Shown piece by piece: positions 23,949-32,459 of a stretch of DNA of 41,666 nucleotides; position 1 is the stretch's first letter; each line of letters starts with the position of its first letter. Position numbers and translations under genes: made by a program. The notes beneath the pieces are model-generated. The model ran no database searches. It was not told the origin of the DNA and saw only the letters and a list, made by a program, of their open reading frames with translations. This DNA is from Acidobacteriota bacterium (GTDB lineage: Bacteria > Acidobacteriota > UBA6911), in NCBI GenBank assembly GCA_003225335.1, contig QHZE01000219.1, positions 1-41,666 of the forward strand. The letters run 5' to 3'.

Positions 23949-25556
23949 ATGATCGACGGATGGAGAAAGTTGAAGCTATTCCGTTGGGTTGCAAGCCCTG
24001 GCATAAAAGCTATGGGCATCTTGCTTGCAGCTCTTTTGGTCATCAATGCTTTAGCCATCTGGGGGATTCTCTCCTCCCGAAGTAATGCTGAGAGTATAGC
24101 GGTTCGGGATCTGCGCCTCCAAACGGAAGCACATGCACGTTCTCTCGAAGCCGTGTTGTCATCGCGGCGCGGGGATTTCATTTTTCTTTCCCAGACACCG
24201 CCGCTGGCGAACGCTGCGGCATCGCTGAAGAGTCAGGATCCTATCCCACAAAGGTGGATGCGCCTGGATATTGAAGGCAGTCTCTTGCTCTTTATGGCGG
24301 CACATCCTGAAGTGGAGCGTCTCGTGATCCGGGATGAAGGAATGCGGCCTCTTGTAGCGGCCGGCCGCCGCGAGGGAGCCCCCGTCCTTTATCCGTCCCG
24401 TGATTTTCAGAGACCCGCGCTCCCTGGAGAAGGTTACCTGCTGGGGTCGTGGCCGCTTAGAGGGACCGGTAAAGAAAGTGGGATTCTGGAGACCGCACTG
24501 CATATTCCGACTCTCGTCCGGATTGCGGCGCCCGGTATGGGACCGAGATTCTCTTTGCATGAGCAGGACATCTCCGGCCCCCTCCCCGTGGGAGAGGATT
24601 CCTTTGTAGTTTCGTCGGCGGTCACCGGTGAGGGCTGGCCCAACCCTGTTCAGTGGACCCTCGTGTGCCGGGAAAGGAAGGGGCGTCTCCTCGAATCCGT
24701 GACCGCGCTTGCGGGACGGTACCGGACTACCGTGATCCTGAACCTTACAGTAATGAGCCTGGCTCTGGTTCTCGGTTTTGTTGGCTTTCAACAGGTCAGA
24801 CGTTCCATGGTTCTCGAAGCTGAAAACCGGCAGCAGGCCAAGCTGCGTGAGTTGGAGCGCCAATTAATGCATAACGAAAGGCTGGCGAGCGTAGGGCGGC
24901 TTGCGGCGGGTATGGCCCATGAGATAAACAACCCCTTGGAAGGGATGTCCAATTATCTCGCGTTGTTGGAGGACGATGTCCGATCCGGAAGGACAGAAGA
25001 CGCTTTGGATCTGGTGGGACGCGTGCGGGAAGGCCTGGACCGGGCCTCAGGGATAACTCGGCAGGTCCTGGGCTTTTCCGACGCGGGAAGCGTTTCTTTC
25101 TCTCCGGTTGACCTGAACGAGGTTCTGCGCGAGACCGTCAGGTTCATTCGTTCCAGACCGGCGTTCCGCCGCGCCGAGGTGGTGCTGCGAACCGCAGACG
25201 TAGAGGTTGGCGTCCTCGGCAACCGTGTGACCTTGGGCCAGTTGTTCCTGAACCTCCTCATGAATGCTTGCGAGGTCCAACCCGGGGGTGGGCGGGTAGA
25301 GGTGACGTCGGACAATGAGGCAGAGAGGGCGGTCGTTGTCGTCGCTGATTCCGGACCGGGTATTTCCCCGGATGTGCTTTCCCGCATTTTTGAGCCGTTT
25401 TTCTCAACGCGCGGCTCCGCGGGCCTCGGTCTCTATATCTGCCACACTATTGTCTCGGAGCACGGCGGAACGATACATGCCAGGAACCGGCCGGAAGGCG
25501 GCGCAGTCTTTCGCGTAGAGTTGCCCCTCGGATCCACGGCCCTTCGCGAGATCTAA
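23949..25556 (+). CDS. Membrane sensor histidine kinase
   Basis: This 535-residue sensor kinase should phosphorylate the NtrC-type regulator encoded next. It has two membrane helices (about 20-41 and 260-281) with a periplasmic sensor region of about 215 residues between them that I cannot assign to a named fold. A short coiled coil (about 288-312) leads to the HisKA domain, with the phospho-acceptor His324 in MAHEINNPLEG. The ATPase domain has N box LLMNACEVQ, G1 DSGPGI, F box FEPFFST and G2 GLGLYICHTIV. HEINNPLEG places it with NtrB-like kinases that pair with sigma54 activators, which fits its neighbour. ATG 23949 has no strong ribosome-binding site. A G-rich, hairpin-forming leader separates it from the regulator gene. 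Confidence 0.92.
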   Translation: MIDGWRKLKLFRWVASPGIKAMGILLAALLVINALAIWGILSSRSNAESIAVRDLRLQTEAHARSLEAVLSSRRGDFIFLSQTPPLANAAASLKSQDPIPQRWMRLDIEGSLLLFMAAHPEVERLVIRDEGMRPLVAAGRREGAPVLYPSRDFQRPALPGEGYLLGSWPLRGTGKESGILETALHIPTLVRIAAPGMGPRFSLHEQDISGPLPVGEDSFVVSSAVTGEGWPNPVQWTLVCRERKGRLLESVTALAGRYRTTVILNLTVMSLALVLGFVGFQQVRRSMVLEAENRQQAKLRELERQLMHNERLASVGRLAAGMAHEINNPLEGMSNYLALLEDDVRSGRTEDALDLVGRVREGLDRASGITRQVLGFSDAGSVSFSPVDLNEVLRETVRFIRSRPAFRRAEVVLRTADVEVGVLGNRVTLGQLFLNLLMNACEVQPGGGRVEVTSDNEAERAVVVVADSGPGISPDVLSRIFEPFFSTRGSAGLGLYICHTIVSEHGGTIHARNRPEGGAVFRVELPLGSTALREI

Positions 25557-25628
25557 GGGGTCAAGGGGCAAAGGGGCCGAGGGGCAAAGGGAAGGGCTTA
25601 GCCCTTTGGCCCTTTGTCCCTTGGCCCC
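25557..25628 (+). promoter_or_regulatory. G4-tract and large hairpin between kinase and regulator genes
   Basis: Directly after the kinase TAA come four G4 runs with 4-nt loops (GGGGTCAAGGGGCAAAGGGG, then CCGAGGGG), which meets the usual G-quadruplex pattern on the coding strand. The second half is an imperfect inverted repeat: GGGGCCGAGGGGCAAAGGG pairs with the region ending CCCTTTGTCCCTTGGCCCC, with AAGGGC/GCCCTT at the tip. The two folds compete for the same bases. The position suggests an effect on expression of the downstream genes; this has not been shown. Confidence 0.55.
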
Positions 25629-25659
25629 GTTGTGGTGAGCTCGTTCAGGTGGTATTGAG

Positions 25660-27030
25660 ATGAAGATCCAAGCCACAGTGCTGATTGTGGATGACGAAGC
25701 CTATGTGAGGGAATCTCTGGCTACCGTTCTGCGAAGAGCCGGCTACAAGATCCGGACTGCAGACGGATCTCAGGCAGCCCTGCAACCAGGGATTCTGGAG
25801 GGACTTGACGCTGTGATCACCGACCTGCGCATGCCGGGTGAAGATGGGCTCGGCCTGCTCCGCACGTTGGTTGAAAAGGAGCCGGGTCTTCCGGTCATTC
25901 TCCTCACGGGTCATGGATCCGTTCCCTCCGCCGTGGAGTGCATGAGGGCCGGCGCCTACGACTATTTGATGAAGCCGGTTCGACCGGAGGTGGTGGCCCT
26001 GCTCCTGGAGCGCGCGTTGAGTCAGAGTACGATGCGGCGCGAGCTGGACTATCTGCGCTCACGCGGCGGGCGTGGGTCGGAAGCACGCGGGCCGATAGGC
26101 GTGAGCCGCGGTTGGCGCCAGGTTGTGGAGATGGTCGAGCTCGCCGCGCCCGCGGATACTACGGTTCTTCTGCTGGGTGAAAGCGGCACGGGAAAAGAAG
26201 AGGCGGCGCAGTTGCTCCACGGCAGGAGTGCGCGGGCCGGCGGAGCCTTTGTTCGAGTGAACTGCGCCGCCATTCCCCTGGAGCTCTTCGAGAGCGAATT
26301 TTTCGGCCATCGTCGAGGCGCGTTTTCCGGCGCCGGTTCCGACAGGGAGGGGCGCTTTCGCGTGGCCCACGGCGGCACTCTTTTTATGGATGAGATCGGC
26401 GCGATGCCGGAGGCGGCTCAGGCCAAGGTGTTGCGCGTTCTCCAGGACGGCGTGTTCGAGCGCGTGGGCGAGAGTCACCCCACTTCTGTGGATGTGCGCC
26501 TCGTCGTGGCCAGCAATGTCGATCTCGAGGCGGAGGTCGAGGCAGGCAGGTTTCGCCGGGATCTGTTCTATCGTATCAACGTAATGACCATCCGGATCCC
26601 GCCCTTGCGCGAGCGGCGCGACGACATACCTCTTCTGGCCGGAGCATTTCTTGAAGAGTTTGCGGCGCGCTTCGGCAAACCGGTCCGCGCCATCCACCCT
26701 GACACGATGGCCTGTCTCGAAGCGTATCACTGGCCCGGGAACGTGCGCGAATTGCGCAACGTCATCGAGCGGGCCGTGCTGCTGGAGAAGACCGCGCGAA
26801 TGCTCCCTTCGAGCCTTCCGTTCGAGCCGCCTCGGAGCGGAGCCGGACCCCCGATCAAGGATCTGAATCTTCGGGGGGTCCTCGCAGAAGCGGAACGCCG
26901 CACGCTTCTTGAAGCCCTCGATCGCGCCAGAGGAGTGCGGCGGGAGGCCGCGCGGCTTCTTGGCATCGATGCCCGGAACCTCGGCTACTTCCTTCGAAAG
27001 CACGGTCTCGAGAAAAGGGGAGAGGGATGA
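25660..27030 (+). CDS. NtrC-family sigma54-dependent response regulator
   Basis: This 456-residue activator has three domains. The receiver domain (1-120) has an acidic pair in VDDE, phospho-acceptor Asp55 in VITDLRMPG, Thr83 and Lys105. The AAA+ domain (about 145-375) has Walker A GESGTGKE (173-180), Walker B GGTLFMDEIG, and the sigma54-contact loop as GAFSGA (220-225) in place of GAFTGA. The C-terminal Fis-type helix-turn-helix is at about 415-452 (EAARLLGIDARNLGYFLRKH). Thr to Ser in the loop keeps the hydroxyl, so activity is expected. Its likely partner is the kinase encoded upstream. The stop overlaps the next start (ATGA), coupling it to the ASPIC lipoprotein. I found no convincing sigma54 promoter in the window by eye, so targets are unknown. 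Confidence 0.93.
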   Translation: MKIQATVLIVDDEAYVRESLATVLRRAGYKIRTADGSQAALQPGILEGLDAVITDLRMPGEDGLGLLRTLVEKEPGLPVILLTGHGSVPSAVECMRAGAYDYLMKPVRPEVVALLLERALSQSTMRRELDYLRSRGGRGSEARGPIGVSRGWRQVVEMVELAAPADTTVLLLGESGTGKEEAAQLLHGRSARAGGAFVRVNCAAIPLELFESEFFGHRRGAFSGAGSDREGRFRVAHGGTLFMDEIGAMPEAAQAKVLRVLQDGVFERVGESHPTSVDVRLVVASNVDLEAEVEAGRFRRDLFYRINVMTIRIPPLRERRDDIPLLAGAFLEEFAARFGKPVRAIHPDTMACLEAYHWPGNVRELRNVIERAVLLEKTARMLPSSLPFEPPRSGAGPPIKDLNLRGVLAEAERRTLLEALDRARGVRREAARLLGIDARNLGYFLRKHGLEKRGEG

Positions 27031-28781
27031 GACTCCGGTTGCTGGTTCTCGCTCTGTGCCTCTGTGCTTGCGGCTGCGGCCGCTCCCGGGGGACGCGCAA
27101 TGAAGGCGGTTCCTCCGAGCCCGCTGCCACGGGATCCGAAGCGGAATCTGCCCCCGCAGGTGAGGAAGCCGCACCCGCTGAGGCTCCACGGAACGCCTTC
27201 ACCGACATCACGGAAGACTCCGGGGTCAGGTTCACGCACTTCAACGACGCTTCGTCGCGCAAATATCTGCCCGAAACCATGGGATCCGGAGCGGCTTTCT
27301 TCGACTACGACGGTGACGGACGACCGGATCTCTATCTGGTCAACGGAGCCCCATTGCTCGGTGACCGGTCGCGAGCGCCCTCCGGCATTCTTTACCGCAA
27401 CCTGGATGGCCGGCATTTCCAGGATGTGACCCGAGCTGCCAGACTGGACGCGCCGCTTTACGGCATGGGAGCCGCCGTGGGAGACTTCGACAACGACGGG
27501 CATCCGGACCTTCTCGTTACCGGGTTTGATGAAGACCGCCTGTACCGTAACCGCGGAGACGGAACCTTCGAAGACGTCACGCAGGCGGTGGGGCTTACGA
27601 ATCGCGGATTCAGCAGCAGCGCGGCCTTCGTCGATTACGACCGGGATGGGTATCTCGATCTTCTGATCGGCCGTTATGTCGAATGGACTCCTCAATCGGA
27701 TGTTGCATGCAGCCCCGATGGAAGTCACAAGACTTACTGCACCCCGGAGGTGTACAAAGGTCAGAGCAACCGGCTTTACCGGAATGTCAACGGCCGGCGC
27801 TTCCAGGACGTGACTCGATCGTCCGGGATTTACAATCCCGAAGGGAAGACGCTCGGTGTGGCCGTTCTGGATCACAACCGGGACGGATGGCCCGATCTGG
27901 CTATCGCCAACGACACGGTCCGCAACTTTCTTTACGTCAACAACCGCGACGGAACATTCAGCGAGAGCGGGGTTGTGACGGGAATGGCCTACAGCGAGTC
28001 GGGCGCCACCCGGGGAGGAATGGGAATCGATACCGCAGATCTCGATTCCGACGGATACGCAGACATCGTCATCGGGAACTTTGCTCAAGAGATGGACGCC
28101 CTGTATCGGGGTTCCGAAAAAGGATATTACGTGGATGACGCAGCGCAGGCCGGCATCGGGCTCCCGACGCTGATGACTCTGGCGTTTGGAACCCTGCTGG
28201 CGGATTTCGACAATGACGGGTGGCTGGATCTCGTGTTTGTCAACGGGCACATCGAGCCGGATATTGCGCAGATTCATCCCAGCCAGTCCTACGCGCAGCC
28301 CATGCAGTTTTTTCACAACGAGGGAAACGGGCATTTCAGATTGCTGACCGGCAAGAGCGGGAGCGTATTTCAACTTCCCCTGGTGGGGCGTGGATTAGCC
28401 GCCGCAGACATTGACGGCGATGGAGATCTGGACCTCGTGGTCACCCAGAATGGCCGCAAAGCGGTCCTGCTCCGAAACAACGCAGCCGCGCAATCCTGGA
28501 TCCGCCTTCGATTCGAGGGGCGCGCGAGCAATAGAACTGGGTACGGCACGGTGGTGCGGGCGGTTGCCGGAAGCAAAGTCGTTACGCGTTCTCTGACTTC
28601 AGGCCGGTCTTACCTTTCCGCCTGCGAGCCTGTGCTGACGATCGGTTTGGGAAATGAGTCCAGACTGGACCGGCTCGAGATCGCCTGGCCATCCGGGATC
28701 ACGCAGACGCTCGAAAACCCGGCGTTGAACAAACTTCTGGTGGTCGAAGAGCCTGCACCCGGGAAGGGAACCACGCGGTAG
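27027..28781 (+). CDS. ASPIC/UnbV lipoprotein with FG-GAP/VCBS propeller repeats
   Basis: This is a 584-residue exported protein. The N-terminus (MRLRLLVLALCLCACGCG) is a probable lipoprotein signal with a lipobox at LCAC. At least seven FG-GAP/VCBS blades follow, each with a calcium-binding DxDxDGxxD loop (DYDGDGRPDLYLVNG, DFDNDGHPDLLV, DYDRDGYLDLLIG, DLDSDGYADIVIGN, DFDNDGWLDLVFVNG). The last 80 or so residues are an ASPIC/UnbV domain (SYLSACEPVLTIGLG, then LEIAWPSGITQTLENP). The family is common in Acidobacteriota and has no firm biochemical role. Overlap with the regulator gene by 4 nt implies coupled translation, so it may be part of the signalling unit, for example as an extracellular ligand-binding partner of the kinase; that is an inference. 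Confidence 0.88.
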   Translation: MRLRLLVLALCLCACGCGRSRGTRNEGGSSEPAATGSEAESAPAGEEAAPAEAPRNAFTDITEDSGVRFTHFNDASSRKYLPETMGSGAAFFDYDGDGRPDLYLVNGAPLLGDRSRAPSGILYRNLDGRHFQDVTRAARLDAPLYGMGAAVGDFDNDGHPDLLVTGFDEDRLYRNRGDGTFEDVTQAVGLTNRGFSSSAAFVDYDRDGYLDLLIGRYVEWTPQSDVACSPDGSHKTYCTPEVYKGQSNRLYRNVNGRRFQDVTRSSGIYNPEGKTLGVAVLDHNRDGWPDLAIANDTVRNFLYVNNRDGTFSESGVVTGMAYSESGATRGGMGIDTADLDSDGYADIVIGNFAQEMDALYRGSEKGYYVDDAAQAGIGLPTLMTLAFGTLLADFDNDGWLDLVFVNGHIEPDIAQIHPSQSYAQPMQFFHNEGNGHFRLLTGKSGSVFQLPLVGRGLAAADIDGDGDLDLVVTQNGRKAVLLRNNAAAQSWIRLRFEGRASNRTGYGTVVRAVAGSKVVTRSLTSGRSYLSACEPVLTIGLGNESRLDRLEIAWPSGITQTLENPALNKLLVVEEPAPGKGTTR

Positions 28782-28792
28782 ACAATAGGTAT

Positions 28793-28845
28793 GGAGTTCA
28801 GGCTTCAGGCTGCACTGAGCCGGAGCAGGCTGAAGCCTGAACTCC
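28793..28845. repeat. GGAGTTCAG repeat, copy 6, between convergent genes
   Basis: This 53-bp copy (GGAGTTCAGGCTTCAGGCTG to CAGGCTGAAGCCTGAACTCC) fills nearly all of the 67-bp gap between the stop of the ASPIC gene and the stop of the minus-strand receptor. It can fold on either strand, so it may act as a bidirectional transcription barrier. There is no T-run. Confidence 0.8.
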
Positions 28846-28848
28846 GAA

Positions 28849-31800
28849 TCAAAACTGCAGCTTCAGGCCGAATTGGATGTTCCGCGGCGGACTGACGGAG
28901 CCGTTCCAGATCCCGAAATTGGGGCTCGAGACGTCCGTGTTGAAGGCCGAGAAAGCGCTGGACAATCCGTCCTCGCCACCCCGGCCGACGAACGTGTGCC
29001 AGTTGAACACATTGAAGAGCTCAGCGCGGAATTGCAGGCTCACTTTCTCGGTAATCCGTGTGTTCTTGATGATGTTGAGGTCCTGGTTGTGATAGCCGAA
29101 TCCACGCAAGTTCGAAACACGCGGTCCCGTTCCCCAATAGAAATTGAAATTGTCGGCGGATTCAAATGCGGCCTTGTCGAATAGAGGCCTGTTCGGATCG
29201 AAACTCCCATCCTTCGACTGAGCGAAAGGGCTCGCCCCGGGAAGAACCGCCGGGATGCAGCCGGCAACGAACTGGCCCGGTATATTGCAAGTGCCGGAGC
29301 GGAACAGAAATGGAACACCGGCAGTGATGCGCAGAATGCCGCCGAGTTGCCAGCCGCTGATGAGCCGGTCGGCCGCGCCCGAGCTGCTCGCGAACCGCTT
29401 GCCCCTTCCGAACGGGAGCTCATAAATCATCGCGAGGGAGAAGGTTTGGGGGACGTCGTTCAGGGCAAGCGCCTTGTTGCGTTGCCTTTCGAACGGAGAA
29501 ATGACGCCGTAAGCGCCGCTCCAGAGAGTCGCATCGGCCTGCACGCTGTCGGTGCTCGTCAGCAGCTTGGCGAAGGTGTAGGAGGCGAGCAGCCACGTGC
29601 CTTTCGAGAAGCGGTGTTCGGCTTTGAGCTGCAAGGAATGGAACGTCGAGTTTCCGGCATTCTCGTTCTGGCCGAACAGCGAGCTGCAATATTGCGGGTA
29701 CGGCCGCAGCGCCTGAGCCACGGTGGGCGCGCATCCGGTCATCTGCCCGACCCAGCCGCCATACGGAAGGGGCACTCCGTCCAGCGTGGTCTGTCCCGGC
29801 TGGAACTCATCGTAAAGCTGTTGGCCCATGGCGAGATACTTCGGATCGAGCGCATTCAGCGGGGCAACCCGCGAGAGCATCCGGGTACCTTTATTTGCCA
29901 CGTAGGATGCGCTGATGTAAAAGCTGTCGGTGAACTGGTGCTCGAGGGTGAGGTTCCACTGCTGCGAGTACGGCAGGCGGTTGGCGTCGAACGGCCGGTA
30001 TCGGAGGCCCTGGCCGTTGCGGAAACTTGAATCGATGAACGGCGGCCGCACAAAGTTCTGCGGCAGGCCGTTGCTAAGCAGGAACGCCGGCTCCAGGCCG
30101 CTCTGCGAGCTCGAGAAGCTCTGGCCGGCATTGAAGCCGTCGAGCGCGACTCCGCCGTTCCAGCCGGGATAATAAGCCTGCGTGAAAATAATTCCGTAGC
30201 CGGCTCGCGCGACCGTGCGCTGGGACAGGCTGTACGCGAGCGCCAGCCGTGGCGCGAAGCCGCGGAACCAGGTCTCCTCAGGATGCCGCGCGCCGAAGCT
30301 CGCCGCGCCCCATTTGTCCCCGGCGAACGCGAGGCGGCCCGCACGGTTGCCTGCGCCGGGGTTCGGGCCGAAGTCGAAGAATGACGTGCGGTCATATTTT
30401 TCGACCGAGGGGCGCGAAACATCCCAGCGAAGACCCCAGTTCACGCTCAGCTTAGAGGTAGTGCGCCACGAATCGCCGAAATGCAGGCTCCAGGCGTCCG
30501 CGCGCGCGTACCACGCCTCGACCGTGTTGAACTGTCCCGAAGCGTTGTCCACCAGACCAAGAATCAAGCTTGCGACCGCATTCCCGCTGGTGATTCCAAT
30601 CAGGCCGGTGCTGAGCCGCGAGAATCCGAAAGAGCCGGAACCGTTGACCCGGTCCACGCTGTTGATCCCCAGCTTGCGGTACTCGCCGCCGAACTTGAAG
30701 ATGTGTCTGCCGCGCACCTTTGTCATGAGATTATTGACGACATACGTGGGCCGGGCGCCGCGGAATTCGTTATTGCAGCCCCAACCATTAAAGTCTGAAA
30801 AGTACACTACCGGCGGGTTGTTGTGGTCTGCAACGCCGCCAATCTTAGGCATATCACCGATGGTCCCAACCGACCCGCGGCATGACTGTCCAGTTCGTCT
30901 GATACGGCTGCTCCTGTGCGAGCTGCGGCGGCAGTTGAGTCGCGGCGGGCGCAAAGGATCTGCGCGAATGATGCGACCCGAAGAAGTGGTCCTTATCGCC
31001 ATAGTTGTAGTCGATTCGGATGTCCCACAGGTTCGAGTCGTTGAAGATGCCCGCGCCGACGGGCACGGGAACGACATAGTTGTTCAGTGCGCCGCCGAAG
31101 GTCGGTTGCGGCAGGAACTTGAACCATTGCGCGGCGAGCGAGCTCTGAAAGCGCGGGTCGGACTGGCAGATCACGTTCGGACTCTTGCCGTCGCAGCCCA
31201 TGAACTGGTCTCGCAGGAACGGCAGGCTTGCCGGGCCGGAAGTCGCGCTGGGATCGAAGTTGGGATTCGGGCGAGTTGTGGCCGGGTCGTAGACGGGGAT
31301 CACCTTTCCGTCGCTGCCGACCCAGTCGCTGAAATCGCCGTTGCGTTCCTTGACGGAGGGAATGCTGAGGACCGGAGTGCTGGCGCCGCCGCGGACGCGG
31401 AAGCGTTCGTGTGAGATAAAGAAGTACAACTTCCCCTTCGCCGTCCAGGCTCCTGGGAGCCTGACGGGGCCGCCGATGGTGCCGCCGAAGTCGTTCTTGT
31501 GACGGCGGTGACGACGCCCGATGAAGTGGAGCCGTACTGTGGCTCAACGTTCGACGTCAACACGCTGACTTCGCTGATAGCCTCGGGCGAGAACGGGCTG
31601 TTGCCGAACACCAGGGCGGCGCCGGTCTGTGTGTTGAGCCCGTCCTGTATGCTGATGCCGTCGAGCACGGCCTCGTCGCCCGATCCCATGCCGCCGTTGA
31701 TGCGGGTGTCATAGGTGTTGGCGCCCGCGCCGGTTGTCACGCCGGGCATGAGCACGACAAAGGAGATGGCCGATCGCGGCAGGCCGCCTACGATGAGCGG

Positions 31801-32217
31801 CAGTTCGCGGAGCGTGTCGGGCGTGATGGCCTGCTTGAGCTCCGCGTTCTCGCTGTTCAACGGTGAGGCGTCGGCCGTGACTTCGATCGCCTGGTTAGCC
31901 TGCCCGACTTCGAGCGGAACATTGATGGTGACCGTATCGTTGATGCTCAAACTGATGCCGCGCTGTACGAAGTCCCTGAATCCTTTGGCGGAAACGGTGA
32001 GCTCGTAAGCTCCCGCCTGGAGGTTGGGAAATCGGAACAGGCCGGACTCGTTGGTCGTTATCTTGGTAACGGCGCCGGTTGCAAGTGATTTCAGGCTGAC
32101 CTCGGCGTTCGGTATCACGGCGCCGCTCGGGTCCTTGACCGTTCCGCTGACTGAAGCGTTGATATTCTGAGCGTGTGCCGGCGGGAAGGAATCGGACTGC
32201 GGCGGCATACCAGACAT
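28849..32217 (-). pseudogene. TonB-dependent receptor, Oar-like, with several lesions
   Basis: The receptor is spread over three overlapping frames. The N-terminal part (to about 31500) has the regulatory-like domain (SVSGTVKDPSGAVIPNAEVS) and plug. At SSGVVTAVT the reading jumps to another frame at KNDFGGTIGGPV, skipping the usual SGTN(E)FHG strand region. The middle part runs to VGWDH at about 30860, where another out-of-frame junction leads to MPKIGGVADHNNPPVV in the first frame, again with about 20 residues lacking. The rest of the barrel is intact and ends GLKLQF. The probable start is ATG 32217, preceded by AAAGGAGG, but the expected hydrophobic signal core is missing (MSGMPPQSDSFPPAHAQN), although AHAQ looks like an old cleavage site. 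Three lesions make this a pseudogene. Confidence 0.85.
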
Positions 32218-32338
32218 GACAACCTCCTTTTCGGGGGGGCCTTCCATGCAATACAAATCGGGTTTGCTGAATGTCCCCGGGGGAATATCTTGCCGCCAGT
32301 CCGCCATGTCAAGGATTTTGTTACTTGCCACAAGGTTT

Positions 32339-32391
32339 GGAGTTCAGCCTTCAGGCTGCACGGTGTTTGAGCAGGCTAAAGCCTGAACTCC
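32339..32391. repeat. GGAGTTCAG repeat, copy 7 (identical to copy 8)
   Basis: It starts GGAGTTCAGCCTTCAGGCTG and ends CAGGCTAAAGCCTGAACTCC. It is identical over 53 bp, and with the flanks AGGTTTGG and GAAC for longer, to the copy at 34568-34620 in the same orientation. A partial copy (GGAGTTCAG) follows at 32428-32436. It lies between the secreted-protein gene and the broken receptor. Confidence 0.85.
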
Positions 32392-32459
32392 GAACCAGAA
32401 GACCGCGAACACATCTGTGCCAGGTTTGGAGTTCAGTTCCTGCCTTCAAAGCCAATGGC

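Noticed and set aside
26985-28373. 462-residue minus-strand ORF opposite the ASPIC lipoprotein
   Set aside because: It is the mirror of regular FG-GAP repeats, which makes a long open antisense frame.
28793-28845. Classical intrinsic terminator between convergent genes
   Set aside because: The hairpin is good, but there is no T-run on either strand, and the same sequence occurs at non-terminal places, so I list it as a repeat only.
30215-31414. 399-residue plus-strand ORF opposite the broken receptor
   Set aside because: The minus strand encodes receptor barrel motifs throughout; the plus-strand translation has no features.
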